From the NCBI GenBank assembly GCA_023140195.1, contig JAGLME010000008.1:1-64000 (forward strand): DNA of 64,000 bases. The letters are read 5' to 3'. The position numbers and the translations under genes were made by a program. Positions 36,501 to 44,314 of the stretch are shown here, in pieces (the first letter of the stretch is position 1; each line of letters begins with the position of its first letter). This DNA is from Thermoplasmata archaeon. Lineage in GTDB: Archaea > Thermoplasmatota > Thermoplasmata > RBG-16-68-12 > SOIM01. The notes beneath the pieces are model-generated. The model saw nothing but the letters and a program-made list of their open reading frames with translations, did not search any database and had not been told where the DNA came from.

Positions 36501-37000
36501 CCCAGGTGGAGGGAAATGATATCAACTTGAGCTGGGAAGCCATAACTGGTGCAGCAGGATATCAAGTATTCAGAAGTGAGGAAAGAAACGGCCTTCACAA
36601 TCTCTCATTGCTGCCGATAGCAGATACAACAGAAAGCTACTGGGTCGATTCAGGAGCTATTGGAAATGATGGAAGCGAATACTACTACATGGTCATTCCA
36701 GTCAATCTGGCTGGAACACTGGGAAGCAGCACCTACAGTGTCGGTGTCATAACAATGGGTTACCAATCAGGTTCCGACACATTCGCCCTACCCCTGAAGC
36801 CGATAGAAACACATTCTCTGGACTGGTTTTGTGATGATATACCGAATGTCGTGGGAATTGCTTACTTGATCTTCGAGATGTGGAAGCTCCATGTAAATGA
36901 GATGCCTCTGGGAGTCTATGACGTAGATGTCCTTCAAGGTGAAGGATACCAGATTTCGATAGATGGTCCATCAACGAAGTTCACCTTCGTTGGGTACTAG
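33518..37000 (+). CDS. Secreted surface protein with about 12 propeller-type repeats, CARDB and Fn3-like domains
   Basis: GTG 33518 is 7 nt after GGAGGA; GTG 33491 and ATG 33527 are alternatives. A long basic n-region precedes the signal helix (SQLAALFVCIVLGAMF, cleavage near ENAYA). Then come about twelve 50-55-residue repeats of the form W-x-P-E-x-E-I-S-T-D ... PSIAVDG-x-VHVVW ... DIYYRHFNG, resembling sialidase/Asp-box-like propeller blades. They are followed by a CARDB domain (~690-800), two fibronectin-III-like domains and two copies of a tail module (DAFSLPLEPFQN, DTFALPLKPIET). It is convergent with, and paralogous to, the gene at 37198-40422. No anchor is seen. Confidence 0.8.
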   Translation: MGRMALNKRLPLASKGRFNKSEGKESGEGRKAPTVALTFSQLAALFVCIVLGAMFTGENAYAMVWESEIEISTDAGMQWQRIPSVAADGEMVHVVWHERGLTRQDIYYRHFNGVEWEPEMEISTDNASEQHKFPSVAADSGMAHAVWVEQVVGGRALFYRRFNGTGWEPEVEISGNTVSPPNQPALAVNGEKVHVAWADERGGGDPDIYYRYFNGTSWQPEQMISTEIGSEREVDPSIAVNGDEVYVVWEEGDVVYRHFNGTTWQPELIISTDSGMEPQYWPSIAADTGNVHVVWVDLGGGDYDVYYRHFDGITWQPEVELSSDISVEDEFDPTVAVYGDKVHVAWRGEDFGDMDHDIYYRFFDGITWQPVEEISTDAVWTDQVLPSLALNGDVIHSVWYSGLSIDDDITYRNFDGIGWQPELELSTDDATAIQSNPAVAADANTVHAVWEDFGDMDHDIYYRFFDGITWQPELELSTDADREEQEYPSVAADGGQAHVLWTDEGSADEDIYHRHFDGIAWQPEIEISTDVASELQVDPSIAVDSGRVHIVWQDDGDGDYDIYYRHFDGVVWQNEVEISLDSGWEDQKEPSITVEGDEVHVVWTDQGDGDQDIYYRFFNGTGWEQELEISTDTTSENQNTPSISVYGGVAHVVWVDFEDGDGDIYYRRGIEAILPDYIPSNATPTPTQYVLPGSLNAISASVLNAGQGNATISSNIAFYNESDRGNPFQTYVVKALNQTESSGNFQAVWRASSTPWTICNVTIEVDYVNDIMESNETNNVYTIQFVVVSPPLPPENLTTTVVNGSDILLAWDPPDSPLLDYYTIYRSADQRGFDFTNPIHNTSNDPDPLRTNWTDVGAADPTSPTEYYYVVRVVSDFGLMSLTSNTAGKWTKGFRDGRDAFSLPLEPFQNRNVSWYSENIPGTEFVRWMNATGHWVTHYPSMGEGVNDNPAIMGDGYEISLSSPINFTFCGYPASMIRSQEGLGDSLVFRRSLSAQVEGNDINLSWEAITGAAGYQVFRSEERNGLHNLSLLPIADTTESYWVDSGAIGNDGSEYYYMVIPVNLAGTLGSSTYSVGVITMGYQSGSDTFALPLKPIETHSLDWFCDDIPNVVGIAYLIFEMWKLHVNEMPLGVYDVDVLQGEGYQISIDGPSTKFTFVGY
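34561..34617 (+). repeat. 57-bp exact internal repeat, copy 1
   Basis: Identical to 34867-34923 inside the propeller-repeat region (encodes EDFGDMDHDIYYRFFDGIT). The other blades differ much more, so this pair reflects a recent duplication or gene conversion. Confidence 0.85.
34867..34923 (+). repeat. 57-bp exact internal repeat, copy 2
   Basis: Exact copy of 34561-34617, 306 bp downstream (two blade lengths). Identity continues beyond it with a single mismatch into TGGCAACC. Confidence 0.85.
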
Positions 37001-37197
37001 GTTATTCTTGCAGCTAAAGATAGAGTGTTGAGGTCTTGTTTTCAGAGGTTATAAATGACGTGGCTCGAAAAGAAGAACGACATTCCTTCTGTGCTCTGGG
37101 TGGACGATATTGGAATTCGAACCTCAAGTTCAAAGAGGAGGGAATGTTGGCAGTTCACGTGCTATGGAAACTGCAAGCCTGTCCATTATAGGACCCG

Positions 37198-40100
37198 CTA
37201 TTCCAATCCCTCTTCGCTGTCAGCGTCTTCTTCAACACCCAAACGACCAGACTGAGTAGCCTCTGATGTCGTCCCCTCTCTCGCAGAATCCTTCTCTTCA
37301 GACGGTTGTTTCTTGCGGGTTCTCCACGCTATGAAAACCACGATTAGGGTGACGATTATCAATACAAGGATGATCCACCAATAGTCTATGGTGGTGAGTG
37401 GCTCTTCTCCCGGTTCCTCTCCAACTTCCTTGGTGGTGAAGGTTGTTTCGCTGTCTGTCACTAAGCTGTTGCCTGCCATGTCCTTGGCCCATGTTGTGAT
37501 GATAATCTGATAAGTCGTGTTGTATTCTAGATTCTTTGACGGAATGAAAAATATGGTCCCTTCGTCGGTCGTCCAACTTACTGCGCCTCCAACTTCGATT
37601 GTGTCCTTCATCAGGCGGAAAGAACTGGTTGTGGCAGATTTATTCATCCTTTCGCTGAACGTCACCTCGATGTTCGTTGTGACCTCTGAACCAGTCGCTC
37701 CATCAGGAGGCGATATCCTCTCGATTGTTGGAGGTTTCGTGTCTAATTCGATGTCATCCGAGTAGGTTGCGGAAACTAACCCAGCATTGTCCCTTATTTG
37801 ATAGTAAACCGTTTTGATTCCATCTCCAGATGTCATCGCCCAAGCCTTCGTTGTTGACGGGGATTCCCAAACTTCAGTGTCCCATACACCGTCATTGCTG
37901 TATCGGACTTGTGCAACGCCTGAGAAGCTGTCTGAGTAAGCAAGGGTCAGGGTTACAGATGTTGAAGCGGTCAGTTCATCTCCATTGTTTATGATGATAG
38001 AACCTGTTGGTGGCATGGTGTCCAAGCCAATGTAGTCCAGATAGGTTATTGACTCCAAACCAGCGAGGTCTCTTATTTGATAGTGGACAATCTTGATACC
38101 GTCTCCGGTCACTAGTGTCCACGATTTGGTTGTTGAGGGACCTTGCCATATCTCAGTGTCCCATACACCGTCATTGGTGTATCGGACCTGGGCCACACCC
38201 GACGTTGAGTCCAAATACCCAAGTGTAAGTGTGATTGATGTCGAGTTTGTCCACTGGTCTCCGTTGTTGATGACGTCGAATCCGATCGGCTCCGTGGTAT
38301 CCAGCCCGATATCATCTGAGTATGTCATGGACAGCAAGCTGACATTGTCTCTGATTTGATAGTAGACCGTTTTAGCTCCATCTCCGAACGTCAACGGCCA
38401 TTCCTTCGTTCCAGCTGGAGATTCCCAGGTTTCATTGTCCCAAACGCCGTCGTTGCTGTATCTGACTTGAGACACCCCTGAGGTTGCGTCAGAGTAGGTC
38501 AGCGTCAAAGACACCCAAGGTGATGTTGTCCATGCATCTCCATTGCTAATGAGGATGGACCCCGATGGAGGTGTAGTGTCGAGGTTGACACCATCTGAAT
38601 ATGTCGTGGAGAGCAATCCAGCATTGTCCCTGATCTGGTAATATACCGTCTTTGTTCCATCTATGGAAGTGAGAGTCCATGCCTTTGCCGATGAAGGCAA
38701 TTCCCATGGTTCAACATCCCACAGACCGTCATTGCTGTATCTCACCTTGTCCACACCTGAAAGTGAATCGGAGCAAGTCAGCGTCAAGGTCACAGAGGTT
38801 GAAGTTGTCCACTCATCTCCGTTATTCACGATTATGGAGCCCGTAGGAGGTGTTGTATCCACTCCAACAATTGAGTCCGCTGATAGTGGAGGCGTCTCGT
38901 TGTTCCCAGAGGAGTCGCTCGCGACCGTGTAGTATTCGTAGAATCCGTCACCATAGGGAGCAACGAACGAGAAATTGCCAGTGGCAAACGTGCCAGAGAT
39001 AGTATCATCATACGCCCACTCCTCCCAGCCAGACCATGAAGAATTCTCCGAGCTGTATCTGAAATCCAGACTGATATTCGCAATGTCTTGGTCGTCTGTG
39101 GCTGTCCAGTCAACGTCGAATGTCGAGGTTATCTTCCAATAGGGCGATAGTGGGGTTGTGTTTGACTCTGGTGGTGTGATGTCCCAGGCACTCCTTGTGT
39201 AATAGATATCCTCGTCTCCGTCTCTCTCATCTTCCCAAACAACGTGTACCGCGGAACCTCCAACAGCGATTGATGGATTAGCCTGTCGTTCCACGCCCAG
39301 GTCAGAACTTATGTCTGCCACTTCCTTCCAATCCGTTCCGTCATTGTATCTATGATATATGTCGTAGTCTCCACCTCCCTCGTCCCTCCACACGACATGA
39401 ACGTCGCCACCACCAACCTGTATTGAAGGTTCAAATTGTCTTTCAATTCCACCATCGATGCTAACCTCTTGTTCAGGTTGCCAACTGCCCTCAGCGAAGT
39501 ATCTGTAGTAGATGTCATAGTCTCCTCCTCCTTCATCCGCCCATACGACATGTACTCTGTCGCCTTCAACTGCAACGGAAGGATGCCGTTGGTCTTCCTC
39601 GATTGCCGTGTCCGTACTAATCTCCAGCTCAGGCTGCCAAGCAGTTCCGTTGAAGTGTCTGTAGTAGATATCCCATTCCCAGTTTCCCAATTCCTGCCAG
39701 ACGACATGGACTCGATCGCCATTCACAACAACGGAAGGATGTTTCTGCCATTCAGCCACAGCATCACTGCTGATTTCCTGTTCAAGACCCCAATTTGTTC
39801 CATCAAACAACCTATAATAGATATCCCAGTCCCCACCTTCGTATTCTTGCCACACGACATGCACTTTGTCGCCGTCCACTGCGATTGAAGGAACCCACTG
39901 GAGTTCTCTCCCAATATCGGTGCTAATCTCCAGTTCAGGTTGCCAAGACGTCCCATTGAAGTACCTATAGTAGATGTCCCAGTCGATAGGCCACAATCCA
40001 TCTCCGAATGCCCACACGACATGCACGTTGTCACCACTCACTGCAATGGAAGGTTTCATTTGGATTTCAGTCCCTGTATCGTTGCTGATTTCCACTTCTG

Positions 40101-40422
40101 GCTGCCAGCCGGTTCCGTTGAAACATCTGTAATAGATATCAGGATCTCCATCTTCACCATCTGCCCATACGACGTGCACTTTACTCTCATCCGCTGCGAT
40201 TGAAACATTCCTTTGCATTTCAGTCATTTCATCAGTACTAATCTCTTGCACTGGTTCCCACGACCTTGCTCGGGCGTTTTGGCTTACAGTCGTCACGGAT
40301 AATACCATGCACAAGAATAGGATGGATATCTGCAAAAACGTCATTCCTAGAGCTGGTGTCTGACGGTTTCTTCTTAGCTCCATTCTTCTTGCTTTGCTTG
40401 AACCACCTTTGCCGATCTTCAT
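37198..40422 (-). CDS. Membrane-anchored surface protein with propeller repeats and four Ig-like repeats
   Basis: 1074 residues. A basic n-region and signal helix (LQISILFLCMVLSV, NARA) lead into about seven blades of the same W-x-P-E-x-E-I-S-T-D ... VHVVW ... DIYYR family as the convergent gene. After a WTATDDQDIANISLDF-type domain come four near-identical ~96-residue Ig-like repeats (TGSIIINNGDE, VTLTLAYSDS, YYQIRDNAGL). A bacterial-Ig/SbsA-like domain (IERISPPDGATGSEVTTNI, FSERMN) follows. It ends with one membrane helix (YWWIILVLIIVTLIVVFIAW) and a charged cytosolic tail. A TATA-like TATATAAC sits about 35 bp upstream. Likely a cell-surface protein anchored by its C-terminus. Confidence 0.85.
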   Translation of the reverse strand: MKIGKGGSSKARRMELRRNRQTPALGMTFLQISILFLCMVLSVTTVSQNARARSWEPVQEISTDEMTEMQRNVSIAADESKVHVVWADGEDGDPDIYYRCFNGTGWQPEVEISNDTGTEIQMKPSIAVSGDNVHVVWAFGDGLWPIDWDIYYRYFNGTSWQPELEISTDIGRELQWVPSIAVDGDKVHVVWQEYEGGDWDIYYRLFDGTNWGLEQEISSDAVAEWQKHPSVVVNGDRVHVVWQELGNWEWDIYYRHFNGTAWQPELEISTDTAIEEDQRHPSVAVEGDRVHVVWADEGGGDYDIYYRYFAEGSWQPEQEVSIDGGIERQFEPSIQVGGGDVHVVWRDEGGGDYDIYHRYNDGTDWKEVADISSDLGVERQANPSIAVGGSAVHVVWEDERDGDEDIYYTRSAWDITPPESNTTPLSPYWKITSTFDVDWTATDDQDIANISLDFRYSSENSSWSGWEEWAYDDTISGTFATGNFSFVAPYGDGFYEYYTVASDSSGNNETPPLSADSIVGVDTTPPTGSIIVNNGDEWTTSTSVTLTLTCSDSLSGVDKVRYSNDGLWDVEPWELPSSAKAWTLTSIDGTKTVYYQIRDNAGLLSTTYSDGVNLDTTPPSGSILISNGDAWTTSPWVSLTLTYSDATSGVSQVRYSNDGVWDNETWESPAGTKEWPLTFGDGAKTVYYQIRDNVSLLSMTYSDDIGLDTTEPIGFDVINNGDQWTNSTSITLTLGYLDSTSGVAQVRYTNDGVWDTEIWQGPSTTKSWTLVTGDGIKIVHYQIRDLAGLESITYLDYIGLDTMPPTGSIIINNGDELTASTSVTLTLAYSDSFSGVAQVRYSNDGVWDTEVWESPSTTKAWAMTSGDGIKTVYYQIRDNAGLVSATYSDDIELDTKPPTIERISPPDGATGSEVTTNIEVTFSERMNKSATTSSFRLMKDTIEVGGAVSWTTDEGTIFFIPSKNLEYNTTYQIIITTWAKDMAGNSLVTDSETTFTTKEVGEEPGEEPLTTIDYWWIILVLIIVTLIVVFIAWRTRKKQPSEEKDSAREGTTSEATQSGRLGVEEDADSEEGLE

Positions 40423-41065
40423 CCCTAACCCACCGTTTTGAAAAAAGGTCTGCTTGTTATATAGCCTTATTTGTTCAAGATTCTATATGCTTTTGAGGCC
40501 TTCTAGTGTTGAGATGACTTGCATAAGACTCCAAGAATCTTCAAGCAGTGAGAGAAGTAGCTCGCCGTTTGCACCTGAGATTATGTTCTCCGGAACGTCG
40601 CAATTATAGGGTCCTATGTGTTTTGCCTCACTATTCCCTCTTCTTTGACAAGCTAGAATCATGGACTTTCGTCGTAGTTGATAATGCTAAACGACATTTT
40701 CAACCACGCAATCTAGAGATTGGTGCGTTGAGTATCACACCAAACCAAAATACAAATTGGGAAAGGATACAAGATAGTTCTTAACATAAAAGCGACATTA
40801 AGAATTATGGCTCGTTCCGGGATGACAGTCTTCGAAGGGCTCGGATTCGTGTGATAGCGAGTTGCTTTTTCCTCTTCGACGACGATTTGTCCCTCCTGAC
40901 AAATATCTTCCCCGCACGTTGATCCATATAGCCTGGAAGGTCCAGATGCACGGACTTCTTGGGAAGTGATATGGCTTGTGGTCATGTTTTCGGAGGGGAT
41001 AACAGGAGGCCCTTTTGCCAAGTGGATTTATCCATGGTCTCTATGACAAATACTGGAGTTTTCGT
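40423..41065. other. 643-bp region without a supported gene
   Basis: The minus-strand promoter of the gene ending at 37198 lies here (about 40455-40465, reading CTATATAAC). Short open frames on both strands (about 40548-40784 plus, 40713-41021 minus) have unstructured composition and no ribosome sites. I see no repeat or RNA structure that I can support. Confidence 0.4.
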
Positions 41066-43639
41066 TTAGCCCGCGCAACTAGGTGTGAGCTTCCCATTGT
41101 TGTATGCGTCGAGGGCATCAGCAACTAGTGTCATGTTGCCGCCCTCGAGGGAAGAAGGCTTCACGCCAAACGGCAATTTCCCCGAAAAGGCAACAAGCAA
41201 CCTGTTGGCCTCATCAATCTCAGCTATTATCGGGGGGAGATTGGATCCATTCGCCACGTTCAGTTCTGTGGCGATGAGCTGTTGGGCAAGGATGACGCTT
41301 GCATCACCTCTCGGCGGTGTCCACAGGATATTCAGCAGTTCTGTCTTGTTATACATCTCACCGCCCATGTCGAGTGAATCCACGGGCCACGCGTCCGGGT
41401 GGGTCTTCCAGAACCCCTTCGAAAGAGGACAAGAGCCTTCCCCGTCTCTAATGATATATAGCTTGACTACAAAGGCGTCAGAGCTGCCAACATTGTAAGA
41501 GGTATCGAAAGCATCCAATGTTGTCGGAAAGTCTATCGATCTGGTATAGCCTGTGACGTACACATTGCCATTTGAATCGACTGCGATCGAACGTCCTTCC
41601 TCTTGACCACCGCCGAGTTCTACGTCGTTAAAGCCACCGCCTACGAAGGTGGAATACGCAACGCTGCTTCCCGTGGCGTCCAGTCCGGTTACGAAGGCGT
41701 CAAGAAGCCCGCCATTATAAGATGTGTCAAAGGCCCGCGGAGTTGTAGGAAAGTTCGTCGAGCTGGTGCCACCAGTTATCCAGACGTTTTCCGTCAGGTC
41801 CACGGCGATAGACAGCCCGTAATCCCTACCACTACCCCCGAGGAATGTAGAGTACACCAGAGTGCTCCCAGCAACGCCCAGCTTAGTTACAAAGGCGTCG
41901 TATTTCCCACCGAGTGTCCCATCGAAGGAGTCAGGAGTCGTGGGGAAATCTGCGGACCATGTGTCGCCCGTGAAGTAAGAGTGCCCCGAAGAGTCTATCC
42001 CAATGGACAAAACATAATCATTATTGCTACCGCCTAGGAACGTGGAGAATATGAGGCTGCTCCCGGTGGCATTAAGCTTGGTTATGAAAGGATCACTACG
42101 GCCATTGTGGGACGTATCGAAGGCCCCAGGAGTGGTGGGGAAATCGACGGAATAGGTATGCCCAGCGATATGAGCGTTACCGGACGAATCGACCGCTATT
42201 GAGCGACCGGTCTCTCCGTCCTCGCCACCTACGAAAGTGGAATAGAGAAGGATGCTTCCGTTTTCATCCAATTTTGAGACAAAGGCGTCAGCTCCGCCAC
42301 CATTGTAAGAGGTATCGAAAGCATCCACCGTTGTCGGAAAGTCGGTCGAATAAGTGAAGCCAGTCACGTAGGCGGCGCGGGTTGAGTCCACCGCAATGGC
42401 ATATCCGAACTCGTTTTGGAAACCGCCTAGAAAGGTAGAGTAAATAAGGTCGCTACCAGTAGCATCTAACTTGACCACAAAGGCATCATAGCCAGCGTCG
42501 TAAGTAGTGTCGAAGGCCCCAGGAGTGGTGGGGAAATCAGTCGACATGGTTCGGCCAAACACATAGGCGTTGCCATCAGAGTCCACAGCTATAGAATGCC
42601 CTATATCAATATTGTTACCACCGATGAAGGTGGAGTAATCAAGGGCACTTCCGTCAGCGGTCAGCTTTGCCACGTAAACATCACTAATCCCATTATAGGA
42701 CTCATCGAAAACGCCGGGCGTTGTAGGGAAATTGAGAGACCCGGTCCTGCCCGTCACAAGAATATTCCCAGAAGTGTCCACAGCGATAGAAGACCCGTCA
42801 TCTGGGCCTCCCCCACCGAGGTAGGTTCCATAGAAGAGAGGGTCGATGCCCAAAGGAGCGGAACCATCCCACGCATCGCACTCAAAACCACAGGTTAGCG
42901 AATTAAGGGGAGCAAGGACACACTGTACTTCTTCCCCCAATCCCTGATAAGTATAATGCGCCGAATCCAGAAAATCAGCTACGGCCGTTTGCACCGCCAA
43001 ATTGCCTTTTGCATCCGCGCGCAAGCTCTCGATGCCTTCGTAGGACACAGCAATCTTTGCGGGATCGGCACCCGGATGAATGATGAAATCGTATTTCAGG
43101 CCTTCTTCCACGTGATAGACGAGGTCGATGCCGTCGTAGAGATCTTGATAAATGATTTCACCGTAGCTACGGACATTGATCCGCCACCTCGCTGGGTCGC
43201 TCCCAAGGAAGTAATGAGTACGATGCGAGAGTTCGTGGCGCCCTGTGGGGCGGACAGGATTTGAACCCTCAAACACGATTCGAATAAGGACACCTTTCAC
43301 AGGAGTGAAAGATGTTGAGTCCGCAATATGCCATCCCTGCTCTTCTCGCAACAAAGGATCAGAATCCACATAAGGCTGTTCCGAAATCTTGACCAAAATG
43401 GCTCTCTCCGCGAAGCCAATCTGGATTCCATCCGAATCAAGATAGTAGTGGATATCCTCATTCGGGAGCTGTCCTCTATTCTCAACGAAGTAGCCTGTGG
43501 GAAAATCGATGGAGGTTTCGTGGACCCCTGGCGTGATTGTGGTTTCTTCAACGATAGGAAAAGGGACAAACGCGAGGAAAAGGATAATGATGCACCCAAA
43601 TGCAAGATTTCGTAGATACACATTCACCCCCCCAGCCAT
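41066..43639 (-). CDS. Secreted SBBP-type beta-propeller protein with GFWKTHPDAWP C-terminal domain
   Basis: About 857 residues; the start is uncertain (TTG 43651, ATG 43639, or GTG 43627/43621 just before the signal helix LAFGCIIILFLAFVP). The N-terminal ~220 residues (FVENRGQLPNEDIHYYL, YFLGSDPARWRINV, YDGIDLVYH) are the usual leader domain of SBBP proteins. Eight or so blades follow: YSTFLGG ... GxSIAVDSxGNAYVTGxTxSxDFPTTPGAFD ... DAFVTKLD. The tail starts CPLSKGFWKTHPDAWP, a domain found at the C-terminus of many secreted bacterial and archaeal proteins. No anchor. Style and codon use differ from the neighbouring surface genes, so transfer is possible. Confidence 0.85.
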   Translation of the reverse strand: MAGGVNVYLRNLAFGCIIILFLAFVPFPIVEETTITPGVHETSIDFPTGYFVENRGQLPNEDIHYYLDSDGIQIGFAERAILVKISEQPYVDSDPLLREEQGWHIADSTSFTPVKGVLIRIVFEGSNPVRPTGRHELSHRTHYFLGSDPARWRINVRSYGEIIYQDLYDGIDLVYHVEEGLKYDFIIHPGADPAKIAVSYEGIESLRADAKGNLAVQTAVADFLDSAHYTYQGLGEEVQCVLAPLNSLTCGFECDAWDGSAPLGIDPLFYGTYLGGGGPDDGSSIAVDTSGNILVTGRTGSLNFPTTPGVFDESYNGISDVYVAKLTADGSALDYSTFIGGNNIDIGHSIAVDSDGNAYVFGRTMSTDFPTTPGAFDTTYDAGYDAFVVKLDATGSDLIYSTFLGGFQNEFGYAIAVDSTRAAYVTGFTYSTDFPTTVDAFDTSYNGGGADAFVSKLDENGSILLYSTFVGGEDGETGRSIAVDSSGNAHIAGHTYSVDFPTTPGAFDTSHNGRSDPFITKLNATGSSLIFSTFLGGSNNDYVLSIGIDSSGHSYFTGDTWSADFPTTPDSFDGTLGGKYDAFVTKLGVAGSTLVYSTFLGGSGRDYGLSIAVDLTENVWITGGTSSTNFPTTPRAFDTSYNGGLLDAFVTGLDATGSSVAYSTFVGGGFNDVELGGGQEEGRSIAVDSNGNVYVTGYTRSIDFPTTLDAFDTSYNVGSSDAFVVKLYIIRDGEGSCPLSKGFWKTHPDAWPVDSLDMGGEMYNKTELLNILWTPPRGDASVILAQQLIATELNVANGSNLPPIIAEIDEANRLLVAFSGKLPFGVKPSSLEGGNMTLVADALDAYNNGKLTPSCAG

Positions 43640-43651
43640 GATGCTATTCAA

Positions 43652-44314
43652 TAGGCGTATCGCTTCTTAAGAATTTCGGTAGAGATAATCTACGAGGAAT
43701 GGAGGTAGATTCTGGTCAATCCTGCGATGCCCAAAGGAGAGGTTTCAAAACTGTCCGAGTTGCGCTTTTGCCCCTTTCCAATAAGTAGCGCATCGCTAAT
43801 GGGAAATCCTAAGGCTTTTCCCAAAAGGTGAAAGACGGGCTATGTCAGACTACATAGTTTCTGATGGTTCCTAGAAACCAAGGGCGGGCACAGAGGTCTT
43901 TCGTCAAGAACAAATGTTGAGGAAATGAAGAGACGTCGTAGGGAGGGAACAAAAGGGAGGACATTGGGGCTATTGTCTATTTCTACAAGACGATCCCTGG
44001 ATTATTGAAAGTCCAGTGTTGAGAGACAGAGAAAGCTCGAAAAGGAAGGCAAACTAAGCTTTTCCGCCAGAAGATTCCTTATTTAGCAGACTTCCTCAAA
44101 ATTGCCACTCTCTGAAGGAATGTCGTTGTCCGAAAAGGAAGGCGACGTTTTTTCAACAAGGCCGATAGAGTGATTCGAACCTTAATCAGCGGAACAAAGG
44201 CTAGGACATCAGTCCTATGGTCCATACATGGACCAACCAATTTGTATTAATAATTCCTAGCTCCTTCATTACTTCATACCGAGGTGTGGAGCATGATAGC
44301 AGGAGGATGATGCT
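43652..44314. other. Divergent gene-free region with small repeats
   Basis: Seen: a hairpin GGGAAA-10 nt-TTTCCC at 43801-43822, and an exact 13-bp direct repeat CGAAAAGGAAGGC at 44038-44050 and 44131-44143. GTATTAATAATT near 44245 is a possible TATA box for the gene at 44315, whose GGAGG site is at 44302-44306. A T-loop-like string near 44170 does not fold into a tRNA. Confidence 0.4.

Noticed and set aside
37100..37125. T-loop-like ATTCGAACC string between the two convergent surface genes
   Set aside because: The base after the loop cannot form the G53-C61 pair and no other tRNA arms are present.
37750..38850. Four near-identical ~290-bp units that might be a DNA repeat array
   Set aside because: They are in-frame Ig-like domain repeats of one protein.
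43244..43272. tRNA-like T-arm (GGGTTCAAATCC) on the minus strand
   Set aside because: It lies inside the SBBP protein gene, where it encodes EGSNPVRP, a conserved part of that family's leader domain. No D-arm, anticodon arm or acceptor stem accompanies it.
44160..44200. T-loop-like GATTCGAACC string in an intergenic region
   Set aside because: The flanking bases do not pair as a T-stem and no cloverleaf can be drawn.
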